From Geothrix sp. (GTDB taxonomy: Bacteria > Acidobacteriota > Holophagae > Holophagales > Holophagaceae): a DNA stretch of 64,000 nt. Positions within the stretch are counted from its first letter, which is position 1. Each line of letters starts with the position of its first letter. The translations under genes were made by a program, and so were the position numbers. The stretch is taken from positions 1,538,857 to 1,602,856 of the forward strand of contig NZ_CP126625.1 in assembly GCF_030219325.1 (NCBI RefSeq), read 5' to 3'. Below are positions 1 to 8,152 of this stretch, in pieces. Below the pieces are notes generated by a model. That model was not told the DNA's origin and did no database searches. It saw only the letters and a program-made list of their open reading frames with translations.

Positions 1-268
1 CGGTTCGGCACCCATTCCCGTGCCCCTGGCCAGTTTCACGGCCTCCGCCACGGACCCCCGGCTCAGGACCGCCACGGTCAACCTGCCCATGCCCACGGGC
101 AAGGATGCCTGGTTTGTCGCCGAGGCCGGGGTGGCGCGGAACCAGTCCGGGCCCTACCGGGTCGGCACCCCCTGGAACAAGATCATGCGGGGGATTTATC
201 CCATTGCCGTGACCAACCCCATCTTTGTGGATGTGGATGGCGGCGGCTACACTCCTCCAGGACTCTGA
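1..268 (+). CDS. C-terminal end of a PHP-type (CehA/McbA-like) metallohydrolase, 5' truncated by the window
   Basis: The reading frame is open from the left edge to the stop at 266-268, so only about the last 88 codons are visible. The final segment (GTPWNKIMRGIYPIAVTNPI followed by a VDVDG element and a Pro-rich end) is typical of the C-terminus of CehA/McbA-type PHP-domain metallohydrolases, which end with a calcium-loop-like 'NPIxVDxDG' element. The metal-binding His and Asp residues lie outside the window, so the catalytic assignment cannot be tested here. It ends 13 bases before dnaB and may share its transcript. The GTG at 20 is in frame but is probably internal. The family call is from memory of the C-terminal pattern only. 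Confidence 0.5.
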   Translation, partial: GSAPIPVPLASFTASATDPRLRTATVNLPMPTGKDAWFVAEAGVARNQSGPYRVGTPWNKIMRGIYPIAVTNPIFVDVDGGGYTPPGL

Positions 269-281
269 TTCGGGAGTGGTG

Positions 282-1655
282 ATGGCGGACTGGCTTCCGG
301 AACGGCTTCCGGAGGATATCGACGCGGAGCGGTCCTTCCTGGCGACCTGCTGTGCTCCCGGGGCCGGTTTCGTGGCCAGCGAGGCGGTATTCACGCTGGC
401 CGAGGAGGACTTCGTCCACCCTTCGCACCGAGCGGTGTTCCGGGCCCTGAAGACCCTCATCGAGGCCCAGGTCGAGGTCAACTCCCTCACCCTGAAGGAT
501 GCCCTGGACCAGGACGACAGCCTGAACAAAGTGGGCGGTTATCCTGGGCTGGTCGAGCTCCTGGCGGGAGAGGACGTGGAGCGGCCCCAGGTGCTGGCGG
601 ACGTGATCCGTCGCAAGGCCAAGCTCCGGCGGCTGGTGCATCTGGGCGCCCAGCTGGTGCGCCAGGCCGCCGAAGAGGACGAGGCGCCTGAAGTGCTGGT
701 CGACCAGACGGCCCAGAGCCTCTTCCACCTGGCTCAGGGCGACGCCAAGGCCCGGGGCCTGCTCAGCATCCAGGCCGTTGCCGATGACACGATGGAGCGG
801 CTGTCGGACCGGATGGAGGGTCGTCTGTCCCCGGGTGTACGCGTGGGATTCGCCCGTTTCGATGAGCTCACCCAGGGCTTCCAGCCTGGCAACCTCATCG
901 TCCTGGCGGCGAGACCGGGCATCGGCAAGACCGCCCTGGCCCTGAACTGGATCCTGCGGGCGGCCCAGGATCGGGATGGCCGCCCGGGGCATTGTGGCGC
1001 TTTCTTCAGCCTGGAGATGAGCCACGAGGAGGTCTTCATGCGCCTGCTCGCCGCCAAGAGCCAGACCAACATGAAGGACCTCCAATCCGGTCGCGCCACC
1101 GGCCGCATGAACGACGTGATGAAGGCGCGGGACGAGCTGACCCAGATGCCCCTGTTCATCTGCGATCGGGCCTCGATCACGGTGCCGCAGATCCAGAACA
1201 TGATCGTGAAACAGGGCAGCCAGAGCAACCGGCGGGTGGAGTTCGTCATCATAGACTACCTGCAGCTGCTCAGCAGCCCGGAGGGGAGCCGCGGCGCCAA
1301 GCAGAACGAGGCCGTCCGCATCGGCGAGATCAGCCGTGGCCTCAAGCTCATGGCCAAGGACTTCGGCATCCCCGTGGTGGTGCTGTCCCAGCTGAACCGC
1401 GAGGTCGAACACCGCACCGGCGGGCGCCCCCAGCTCAGCGACCTCCGGGATTCCGGCGCCATCGAGCAGGACGCGGACATGGTGGCTTTCATCCACCGGA
1501 AGATGATGCCCTCGGCCACCGAGGAGCCGGACCCATCGGCGGAACTCATCGTGGCCAAGCACCGCAACGGCCCCACCGCCATCATCCAGCTGCACTTCCA
1601 GGGCGAGTACGCCATGTACCGGGAGATGGTGCGGGAAACCGCATCCTACGGATAG
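282..1655 (+). CDS. dnaB: Replicative DNA helicase DnaB
   Basis: Hexameric 5'-3' helicase that unwinds DNA at the replication fork and recruits primase. The 457-aa product has the N-terminal DnaB domain (PEDIDAERSFL start, HPSHRAVF) and a RecA-like C-terminal domain. Walker A is AARPGIGKT, followed by FFSLEMSHEE, Walker B VEFVIIDYLQLL, and the arginine-finger region DLRDSGAIEQDAD. Length is normal for the family. I chose ATG at 282 because GGAG lies 6 bases upstream and the protein then begins MADWLPERLPEDIDAE; an in-frame ATG at 225 would overlap the preceding gene by 44 bases and add a non-conserved leader. No dnaA, dnaC or primase gene is adjacent. Confidence 0.95.
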   Translation: MADWLPERLPEDIDAERSFLATCCAPGAGFVASEAVFTLAEEDFVHPSHRAVFRALKTLIEAQVEVNSLTLKDALDQDDSLNKVGGYPGLVELLAGEDVERPQVLADVIRRKAKLRRLVHLGAQLVRQAAEEDEAPEVLVDQTAQSLFHLAQGDAKARGLLSIQAVADDTMERLSDRMEGRLSPGVRVGFARFDELTQGFQPGNLIVLAARPGIGKTALALNWILRAAQDRDGRPGHCGAFFSLEMSHEEVFMRLLAAKSQTNMKDLQSGRATGRMNDVMKARDELTQMPLFICDRASITVPQIQNMIVKQGSQSNRRVEFVIIDYLQLLSSPEGSRGAKQNEAVRIGEISRGLKLMAKDFGIPVVVLSQLNREVEHRTGGRPQLSDLRDSGAIEQDADMVAFIHRKMMPSATEEPDPSAELIVAKHRNGPTAIIQLHFQGEYAMYREMVRETASYG

Positions 1656-1667
1656 CAGAACGGCGGC

Positions 1668-1926
1668 TATTCGAGGCCGAAAGTCGAAGTCTCCAGCTCC
1701 TTCTTCTCGGTATCACCCCCTGGCGGGGGCGATACGCGAGACCTCTCCTTCAGGCTTTGAGACGACGCTTAGCTCCTACTCCAACCCGAAGGTCGAAGTC
1801 TCCAGCTCCATCATCTCGGTATCACCCCCTGGCGGGGGCGATACGCGAGACTTCTCCTTCGGGCTTTGAGACGACGCTTAGGTCCTACTCCAACCCGAAA
1901 GTCGAAGTCTCCAGCTCCTTCTTCAC
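1668..1926. repeat. 109-bp direct tandem repeat (two full copies plus a partial) derived from the 3' end of the E2 gene
   Basis: Copy 1 is 1679-1787, copy 2 is 1788-1896, and a third, partial copy (1897-1926) is the end of the minus-strand E2 acyltransferase gene itself. Copies 1 and 2 differ at about six of 109 positions. Bases 1668-1678 are a weaker match to the end of the unit. Each full unit therefore carries the last codons and stop of the E2 gene in addition to a palindrome (arms TATCACCCCC and GGGGGCGATA around TGGC, at 1711-1734 and 1820-1843). The block fills the whole gap between dnaB and the E2 gene, which converge here. No ORF of interest lies in it. Confidence 0.9.
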
Positions 1927-3207
1927 AAAAGCCATGAAGAGGTCGCCGGTGGCGCCGTCGATGATCCGGTGATCGAAGCCCAGGCTGCTGAACATCATCT
2001 GGCGGATGGCGATGAAGTCGGTGCCGTCGGGGCCAGTGATGACCACGGGACGCTTCACGATGGCGCCCACGCCCTGGATGGCCACCTGGGGCTGGTTGAT
2101 GATGGGCAAACCGAAGGTGTCGCCGTAGACGCCGGGGTTGGTGATGGTGAAGGTACCGCCGCTGATCTCGTCGGGCTTCAACTGCTTGGTGCGGGCGCGC
2201 TCGGCCAGATCGTTGAGGCTGCGGGCCAGGCCCCCCAGGTTCATCATGTCGGCGTTCTTGACCACGGGCACGATGAGGCCCCAGTCCAGGCTCACGGCGA
2301 TGCCCAGGTTGATGTCCTGCTTGTAGACGATGTTGTCGCCGTCCACGGAGGCATTGGCCACGGGATAGGCGCGCAGGGCCTTGCAGGCGGCCATCATCAC
2401 GAAGGGCATGAAGCTGAGCTTGGTGCCGAACTGGGATCCGAAGGCCTGCTTGTGCTTGTTGCGCAGCTGGGCCACGTGCGTCATGTCGATCTCGAAGACC
2501 GTGTAGACGTGGGCCGAGGTGCGCTTGCTGGCCACCATGCCGTCGGCGATGATCTTCCGCATGCGGCTCATGGGCTCGACCTTGACCCGCTCGCCTGGTG
2601 CAAAGGCCGGGGCCACGGGAGTGGGTGGGACGGCCAGGGCCGGGGTGATCCCCATGGTCGGCGCGGAGGGGTCATGGACTGCCGGCAGGGCGGGGGCGAT
2701 GGACGGAGCCGGCGCTGCAGGGCTCTTGGCGAGGAAGGCCTCGAGGTCCTCCTTGGTGACGCGACCGGCTTGGCCGGTTCCCTGGACCTTCGCGAGATCC
2801 ACGCCATGCTGTTTGGCCATCTCACGGACCAGGGGGCTGCTCTTGGCTTTCAGGCGGCCCTCGAGGCTGTTCTCATCCTCCAGGGGTGCCTGGATGATGG
2901 CTGCGGCTGCGACCTGTTCCACCGGAGTGGCCGGGGGGAGCAAAGCCGGGGCGCCCGCCGGCTTTTCCGAGGCATCGCCGATGCGGGCGACCACGGTGCC
3001 CACGGGAACGGTGACGTTCACGTCCACGAGGATTTCCAGCAAGGTGCCGGCGGCGGGAGCCGGGATCTCCGCGTCCACCTTGTCCGTGCTGATCTCGTAG
3101 AGGGTGTCGTCCTTGGCGATCGCCTCTCCCACCTGCTTGTGCCACTTCAGCACAGTGGCTTCGGCGATGCTCTCGCCCATCTGGGGCATGACGACGTCAA
3201 AGGCCAT
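1885..3207 (-). CDS. sucB: Dihydrolipoyl acyltransferase (E2), probably of 2-oxoglutarate dehydrogenase
   Basis: E2 core of a 2-oxoacid dehydrogenase complex, which transfers the acyl group from lipoyl-lysine to CoA. The 440 aa show one lipoyl domain (MPQMGESIAEAT; lipoylated Lys about 43 in EISTDKVDAEI), a Pro/Ala linker, an E3-binding domain (SPLVREMAKQHGVDLAKVQG) at about 124-160, a second linker, and a catalytic domain with His413 and Asp417 in FDHRIIDGA. The GESI lipoyl motif and single lipoyl domain favour succinyltransferase, but a branched-chain or pyruvate E2 is possible. ATG at 3207 has AGGAG upstream. It lies 9 bases after gatA on the same strand, so the two are likely co-transcribed. 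No E1 or E3 gene is adjacent. Its last codons are repeated downstream in the 109-bp repeat. Confidence 0.88.
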   Translation of the reverse strand: MAFDVVMPQMGESIAEATVLKWHKQVGEAIAKDDTLYEISTDKVDAEIPAPAAGTLLEILVDVNVTVPVGTVVARIGDASEKPAGAPALLPPATPVEQVAAAAIIQAPLEDENSLEGRLKAKSSPLVREMAKQHGVDLAKVQGTGQAGRVTKEDLEAFLAKSPAAPAPSIAPALPAVHDPSAPTMGITPALAVPPTPVAPAFAPGERVKVEPMSRMRKIIADGMVASKRTSAHVYTVFEIDMTHVAQLRNKHKQAFGSQFGTKLSFMPFVMMAACKALRAYPVANASVDGDNIVYKQDINLGIAVSLDWGLIVPVVKNADMMNLGGLARSLNDLAERARTKQLKPDEISGGTFTITNPGVYGDTFGLPIINQPQVAIQGVGAIVKRPVVITGPDGTDFIAIRQMMFSSLGFDHRIIDGATGDLFMAFVKKELETSTFGLE

Positions 3208-3216
3208 GGTTCGCTC

Positions 3217-4674
3217 CTATGCGGAAAGGGGGGGGGGGATCTCGAGGTGGTGGGTGGTGAGCAGCTGGAAGGCGTGGGCCGTCTCAAGCAGCATGACATC
3301 CGAGAAAGCGGGTCCGATGAGTTGGATGCCGGCCGGCAGCCCCGCGGTGAATCCTGCGGGCATGGACAGGCAGGGTAGCCCAGCCAGGGGAGCGGTCACC
3401 GTGAAGGCATCCGCGAGGTACATGGCCATGGGGTCCTCTGTCTTGACTCCGAAAGGGAAGGCCACCCCGGGGCTGACCGGGGTGGCAAGCACGTCCACCG
3501 ACTCGAAGACCTGCTCGAAGTCCCTGGCGATGAGGGTCCGGGCCTTCATGGCCTTGAGGTAGAAGGCGTCGTAGTAGCCCTTGGAAAGGCAGAACGCCCC
3601 GAGCAGGATGCGGCGCTTGACCTCGGCGCCCAGGCCCTCGTCCCGGGTCTCGGCGATCATCTCCCGCAGGTTCCCGCCCTTGGCGCGGTGACCATAGCGG
3701 ACCCCATCGAAGCGGCTGAGGTTGCTGGAGACTTCGCTGGTGCAGATTAGGTAATAGGTATCGATGGCGTACCGGGTGTGGGGAAGGCTCACTTCCCGGA
3801 TCTCGGCCCCCTGGTCGGCGTACACGCGCAGCGCCCCCTCGAGGAGGCTGCGCACGCCAGCCTCCAGACCATCCCCGAAGTATTCCCTGGGGAGTCCGAT
3901 GCGGAGCCCCTTGAGGTCCTTCGGTCGGAAGGAGGCCAAGCGTTCCGCGCCAGGAAGGTCGGAAGATGTGCTGTCCAGGGGGTCCCGGCCGACCATGGCG
4001 CCCAGGGCCAGAGCCAGGTCCGCGGCCGTGGCGGCGATCGGCCCGACCTGATCCAGGCTGGAGGCCATGGCCGTCAGGCCGAATCGACTCAGGACGCCAT
4101 AGGTCGGGCGCAGGGCGGTGACATTGCAGAAGCTGGCCGGCAGGCGGACGGAACCCCCGGTGTCGCTTCCGAGAGCCAGGGGGGCATAGCCCGCTGCCAC
4201 GGCGACCACCGAACCGCTGCTGCTGCCTCCGGGGACCCGCGTTGTGTCCCAGGGATTGCGGGCCGGCCCGAAGGCGCTGTATTCGCCACTGGAACCCATG
4301 GCGAACTCATCCATGTTGGCCTTGGCCACGGGTACCGCCCCGGCCTGGAGGAGGCGATCCACGACCGTGGCGTCGTACGGCGTCATGTAGCCGTCGAGCA
4401 CCCGGGAGCCGCAGGAAACCGGGAGCCCCCTCCAGTTCAGGTTGTCCTTGAGCACGATGGGCAGACCCAGCACGGGAGAGCGTTCTCCGGCCCGCAGCCG
4501 CGCATCGGCGGCCCGGGCGAGCTGGAGGCTGCGTTCTTCATTCACGGCGAGGATCGCGCCGAGGAGCGGGTCCAGCCTGCGGATGCGCTCGAAGGCTGTC
4601 TTGACCAGGATTTCGGAGGACACGTCGCCGGCATCGAGGCCTTCGCGCCAATCCACCGCCGTGCCTGCCGCCAT
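3217..4674 (-). CDS. gatA: Aspartyl/glutamyl-tRNA amidotransferase subunit A
   Basis: Amidase subunit of GatCAB, which releases ammonia from glutamine to convert Glu-tRNA(Gln) or Asp-tRNA(Asn) to the amide form. The 485 aa carry the amidase signature with the Ser-cisSer-Lys triad: Lys76 (VLKDN), Ser151 (PGGSSSGS) and Ser175 (SDTGGSVRLPAS). GatA features such as ANMDEFAMGSSGEYSAFGPA and SSLDQVGP are present, which separates it from general amidases. I chose ATG at 4674 because GGAGG sits 7 bases upstream; an upstream in-frame start at 4752 lacks conserved sequence. Neither gatB nor gatC is in the window. The E2 acyltransferase gene follows after 9 bases. Confidence 0.93.
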   Translation of the reverse strand: MAAGTAVDWREGLDAGDVSSEILVKTAFERIRRLDPLLGAILAVNEERSLQLARAADARLRAGERSPVLGLPIVLKDNLNWRGLPVSCGSRVLDGYMTPYDATVVDRLLQAGAVPVAKANMDEFAMGSSGEYSAFGPARNPWDTTRVPGGSSSGSVVAVAAGYAPLALGSDTGGSVRLPASFCNVTALRPTYGVLSRFGLTAMASSLDQVGPIAATAADLALALGAMVGRDPLDSTSSDLPGAERLASFRPKDLKGLRIGLPREYFGDGLEAGVRSLLEGALRVYADQGAEIREVSLPHTRYAIDTYYLICTSEVSSNLSRFDGVRYGHRAKGGNLREMIAETRDEGLGAEVKRRILLGAFCLSKGYYDAFYLKAMKARTLIARDFEQVFESVDVLATPVSPGVAFPFGVKTEDPMAMYLADAFTVTAPLAGLPCLSMPAGFTAGLPAGIQLIGPAFSDVMLLETAHAFQLLTTHHLEIPPPLSA

Positions 4675-4884
4675 GCCTGCGCCTCCGGAGCCTTCTACTG
4701 TGCCATCGAGCCTGAGGCACTGCCAGCCTCGTGACGGGGGCCCGCGGCCCATCTCACGAAGCGAATCCCCCCCGTTTCGAAGCTCAGGAACTGCGCTCAG
4801 GATGGAAATAGGCTACCATCCTCTGCTCAAGCCCTGTCCTTCCATCCCGTTCGGTTCGCTGGTGGCTTGCCTCCCTGGAAACTC

Positions 4885-5616
4885 ATGAATCCCTTCAATG
4901 TCCTGGAAATTTCGCCCGACGCCTCGCCCGAGGACATCAAGGCCGCGTACCACCGGCTTGCCAAGCGCTGGCACCCGGATCGCTATGTCGGGGCCGAGAA
5001 GGAGGAGGCCGAATCGAAGTTCCGCGAACTGGCCGAGGCATTCAGCATCCTAAAGGATCCGGCCAAACGGCTGGGGCTGCAGCAGCAGATGCCGAAACCC
5101 CAATCTCCCGTCACCGCGGAACGGGAACCCGAGTCCGCGCAGGAACGGACCCCCGAAGACTGGGCCTCCCTGGCGAAGGCTGCCTTCGAAGAGGGGAATG
5201 TCGATCAGGCGCGCGCGCTCATCCACTACGCGATCCGCTTGGACGATGAGAAGGCGCACTATCACTCCCTGCTCGCCTCCATCCTCGAGCGGGAAGGGGG
5301 GGATCTCCGCGCCGTGGTGAAGGCGCTCGAGACGGCCGTGCGCCTCGCGCCCCGCGACGTGGACAGCCACATCCGCCTTGCCCACCATTTCCAGACCCTG
5401 GGCATGGAGGCCCGGGCTCAGCGCCACCTCCAGACGGCCCGCGAGATCTCCCCCAATCACCCGAAGCTGCGCATGCCGGCCCCCAAAGGGCCAAAAGGTG
5501 GCCAGGGAGCCAAGGGGAGGCCCGCCCCGGGCCAGAAGGCCAAGGGATCTGCACCGCCCAAGGGCCTCCTCGATCAACTAAAGGACCTGTGGGGCCGACT
5601 GACGGGAAAGGGTTGA
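4885..5616 (+). CDS. J-domain protein with TPR-like helical repeats
   Basis: The N-terminal 65 residues form a DnaJ domain (NPFNVLEISPDASPEDIKAA) with the HPD motif at 30-32 needed to stimulate Hsp70 ATPase. There is no Gly/Phe region or zinc domain, so it is not a canonical DnaJ. Residues about 90-200 look like two to three TPR-type helix pairs (WASLAKAAFEEGNVDQARAL, LAHHFQTLGMEARAQRHLQ), followed by a Gly/Pro/Lys-rich basic linker and a short amphipathic C-terminus. ATG at 4885 is preferred to the TTG at 4867 because the J domain starts there. It ends 2 bases before a PP2C gene and stands ahead of the pilus operon, so it may recruit DnaK to an envelope or pilus client; this is inference. 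Confidence 0.8.
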   Translation: MNPFNVLEISPDASPEDIKAAYHRLAKRWHPDRYVGAEKEEAESKFRELAEAFSILKDPAKRLGLQQQMPKPQSPVTAEREPESAQERTPEDWASLAKAAFEEGNVDQARALIHYAIRLDDEKAHYHSLLASILEREGGDLRAVVKALETAVRLAPRDVDSHIRLAHHFQTLGMEARAQRHLQTAREISPNHPKLRMPAPKGPKGGQGAKGRPAPGQKAKGSAPPKGLLDQLKDLWGRLTGKG

Positions 5617-5618
5617 TC

Positions 5619-6386
5619 ATGGGGATCCGCGCCGCGGGCGTTACCGATGTGGGTTGTGTCCGGAAACACAACGAAGACAGTTTCCTTTCGGATCCGGGCC
5701 TGGGGCTCTTCATCGTGGCCGATGGCCTGGGCGGTCATGCCGCCGGTGAAGTCGCCAGCCAGATCGTGGTGGAGACCGTGGCCCGCTTCGTCGGGGAGAC
5801 GCTCGAGAAGGATCGGACCTGGCCCGTGGAGTACGATCCAACCCTTTCCTACGACGGCAACCGGTTGAAGGTGGCGCTGCTCCTGTCGGATCAGGCCATC
5901 GCCGACGACATCCGGCGCAACCCCGAACGGGAGACCATGGGATCGACCGTGGTGGCCGGCCTCTTCCATGGTCCGAAGGTCACCCTGGCCCATGTGGGGG
6001 ACAGTCGCGCCTATGTGCTCGGGCCGGAAGGCATCCGTCAGGTGACCCGCGACCACAGCTGGGTGGCCGAGCAGGTGGCCAATGGGATCCTGACCCCCTC
6101 CGAGGCGAGGGTCCATCCCTTCCGGAACGTGATCACCCAGGCCCTGGGCAATGGCGGGGAGCTGGATGTGGAACTGCAGGATCTGGAACTTTCCAAATCG
6201 GAGCGACTTTTGCTTTGCTCCGATGGCCTGTCAGGAATGATCGGCGACAAACAGATCTGGGACATCGTGGAGCAATCCAATGATATCCAACATGCTGTTG
6301 AATCATTGATTTCAGCGGCCAGGGAACACGGAGGCGAGGACAATATCACAGCCGTCCTGGTGGGCTGGGAATCCGAGGAAGCCTAA
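5619..6386 (+). CDS. PP2C-type serine/threonine protein phosphatase
   Basis: Metal-dependent protein phosphatase of the bacterial PP2C (Stp/PrpC) type, 255 aa. The N-terminal signature GVTDVGCVRKHNEDSFL, then VADGLGGHAAGE (metal Asp-Gly), GSTVVAGLF, HVGDSRAYVL, CSDGLSGMI and GGEDNITAVLV give the full set of metal-coordinating motifs, so it should be active. ATG at 5619 follows the J-protein stop by 2 bases with a GGAAAGGG stretch upstream. No cognate kinase is visible in the window; bacterial homologues usually oppose PknB-type kinases. Its place between a J-domain protein and pilM suggests, but does not show, a role in pilus or envelope control. A second PP2C gene lies at 12707. Confidence 0.92.
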   Translation: MGIRAAGVTDVGCVRKHNEDSFLSDPGLGLFIVADGLGGHAAGEVASQIVVETVARFVGETLEKDRTWPVEYDPTLSYDGNRLKVALLLSDQAIADDIRRNPERETMGSTVVAGLFHGPKVTLAHVGDSRAYVLGPEGIRQVTRDHSWVAEQVANGILTPSEARVHPFRNVITQALGNGGELDVELQDLELSKSERLLLCSDGLSGMIGDKQIWDIVEQSNDIQHAVESLISAAREHGGEDNITAVLVGWESEEA

Positions 6387-6403
6387 CGCAAGCATAGTTA
6401 ACC

Positions 6404-6431
6404 TTGACCTAATCCATTCTGGCGGTACTCT
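6404..6431 (+). promoter_or_regulatory. Candidate sigma-70 promoter of the pilMNOPQ operon
   Basis: TTGACC at 6404-6409 and TACTCT at 6426-6431 are separated by 16 bases. They lie in an AT-richer patch just upstream of pilM (start 6466), after the PP2C stop. The -35 is good and the -10 only fair, so this is a prediction from the sequence. Confidence 0.4.
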
Positions 6432-6465
6432 TTCCTTTACCTAATTTCTCCAAGTGAGGCATCCG

Positions 6466-7548
6466 GTGGGTCTTTTCGGAAGCAAAACCAAAAGTCTTGT
6501 CGGCTTGGATATTGGTTCCAGCTCTGTGAAAGTCTGTGAACTTCAACAGATGGGGAAGGGAAGCAACATCCGCTATCGGCTCCAGAAACTGGGGCAGGTG
6601 GCTCTGCCGGCTGATGCCATCGTGGACGGCGACATCATGGATAGCAACGCTGTGGCGTCGGCTATCCGCCAGGCCCTCGCAGAACAGAAAATCAAAGCCA
6701 AGGAAGTGGCCATTTCCGTGTCAGGCCAGCAGGTGATGGTCAAAAAAGTGACATTTCCCCTGATGAGCCAAGCCGAATTGGCCGAATCCGTCCGCTGGGA
6801 GGCCGAGAGCTTCTTCCCGGCCGGGCAGGGATTGGATTCCTACGCCCTCGATTACTACCTGATCGAGGAGCGGGCCGGCGAAGGCAACATGGATGTGGTC
6901 CTTGTCGCCTGTCGGAAAGACAAGCTCGAAGCCTACGTCAGCTGCGTGGCCCAGGCCGGCTGCAGCCCGAAGGTCGTGGACGTGGATGTCTTTGCCGTCC
7001 AGAACGCCTATGAAATCAATACGATGGGGGCCGGACGGGACGAGGTCGTCGCCCTGGTGAACATGGGTGCGACATTCACCAACCTCACCATGATGGTGGG
7101 GGGCAAGTCCGTGTTCTGGCGGGACATGGCCTGGGGAAGCGGCCGATATTCCGAGAAGCTCTCCGAGGACTGGGGCGTGAGTCGCGAGGCCGCCGAGCGT
7201 CTGAAGCGGAACCAGGCTTCCGAGGGCCGGGAGCCCGAGGAAGTGCAGCCCTCCATCAATGCGGTCTCGGATGCCTTCGCCGACGAGCTGACGCGGACCC
7301 TGGACTTCTTCAAGAGCAGCTTCAAGGTGGACCGCCTCGACCGGGTGCTGGTCTGTGGCGGCGGCTCCATGATTCACGGCCTGATGGATGTGCTGAGCGA
7401 TCGGCTCCGCGTGTCTGTGGACCGGTTCAATCCCTTCCAGCTCATCGAAGTCGATGGTCGCACCGAGGATCCCGTGACGGTCCGTGAGATCGGCGGCGGC
7501 GCCGCCGTCGTCGTCGGGCTGGCCATGCGCCAAGTGGGGGACCGATGA
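6466..7548 (+). CDS. pilM: Type IV pilus assembly protein PilM
   Basis: Cytoplasmic actin-like ATPase-fold protein that binds the N-terminus of PilN and links the inner-membrane alignment complex to the pilus motor. The 360 aa start with GLFGSKTKSLVGLDIGSSSVKVCEL and keep the actin-fold nucleotide motifs (GLDIGSSSVK; ALVNMGATFTNLTMM; VLVCGGGSMI). The length is usual for PilM. I chose GTG at 6466 because GAGG lies 6 bases upstream and it matches the typical PilM N-terminus; GTG at 6454 is an alternative. It overlaps pilN by 4 bases (ATGA), which shows translational coupling. Confidence 0.93.
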   Translation: MGLFGSKTKSLVGLDIGSSSVKVCELQQMGKGSNIRYRLQKLGQVALPADAIVDGDIMDSNAVASAIRQALAEQKIKAKEVAISVSGQQVMVKKVTFPLMSQAELAESVRWEAESFFPAGQGLDSYALDYYLIEERAGEGNMDVVLVACRKDKLEAYVSCVAQAGCSPKVVDVDVFAVQNAYEINTMGAGRDEVVALVNMGATFTNLTMMVGGKSVFWRDMAWGSGRYSEKLSEDWGVSREAAERLKRNQASEGREPEEVQPSINAVSDAFADELTRTLDFFKSSFKVDRLDRVLVCGGGSMIHGLMDVLSDRLRVSVDRFNPFQLIEVDGRTEDPVTVREIGGGAAVVVGLAMRQVGDR

Positions 7549-8144
7549 TCAAGATCAACCTGCTCGGTGATGCGCTGGCCCAGGCCGGGGCGAAAAAGGG
7601 CGGTGACAAGGCCTCGGCCGAACCCGTCCAGGTGTATACGGGCGAGGGCGGTAGCCGGGCCAGCCTGCCCATCGCCGGCGTGGTGGTGGGTCTCATTTTC
7701 GCGGCCCTCGGGGGCGTCTACTACCTCTGGCTGAACAGTGAGGCCACCAAGGCCGAGAAGAAGAAGGCCGACCTCGACCGCGACAAGAAGGTGTACGAGC
7801 CCTACATCGCCCAGGAGAAGAAATACCGGGAGAAGAAGGAAGCGCTGCAGAAGAAGGAAGAGGTCATGACCGCCCTGAAGCGCCAGCAGGCCCTGCCGGT
7901 GCATTTCATCGAGGAACTGGCCAACAGCCTTCCGGACGACGTCTGGTTCAAGAAGATCGCCCAGAAGGGAATGATCATCACCATCGAAGGAGAGGGCCGG
8001 AACTTCGAGTCCATCAACGCCTTCTACGGGAACCTCCAGTCCCGGACCCGGTGGTTCAAGAAGATCAATTATCCCGGTGCCAAGCGCGGCACCAGCGGGG
8101 CCTTCGAATTCACCATCTCCTTCGAACTCCAGAACGCCGTCTGA
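7545..8144 (+). CDS. pilN: Type IV pilus assembly protein PilN
   Basis: Bitopic inner-membrane protein that pairs with PilO and carries the PilM-binding motif. The N-terminus MIKINLLGDALAQAG is the classic PilN 'INLL' motif. It is followed by one membrane segment at about 43-65 (LPIAGVVVGLIFAALGGVYY), a Lys/Glu-rich coiled coil at about 68-110, and a ferredoxin-like periplasmic domain (FIEELANSLPDDVWFKKIAQ). The 199-aa length fits. Its start overlaps pilM by 4 bases, and pilO begins 8 bases after its stop, so it is part of one operon. Confidence 0.92.
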   Translation: MIKINLLGDALAQAGAKKGGDKASAEPVQVYTGEGGSRASLPIAGVVVGLIFAALGGVYYLWLNSEATKAEKKKADLDRDKKVYEPYIAQEKKYREKKEALQKKEEVMTALKRQQALPVHFIEELANSLPDDVWFKKIAQKGMIITIEGEGRNFESINAFYGNLQSRTRWFKKINYPGAKRGTSGAFEFTISFELQNAV

Positions 8145-8152
8145 GGTAGGCC

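Noticed and set aside
183-1595. Long minus-strand ORF opposite dnaB
   Set aside because: It is antisense to a clearly conserved gene and has shadow-type His/Ala/Gly-rich composition. Similar long antisense ORFs opposite pilQ, the amidase, secA and others were rejected for the same reason.
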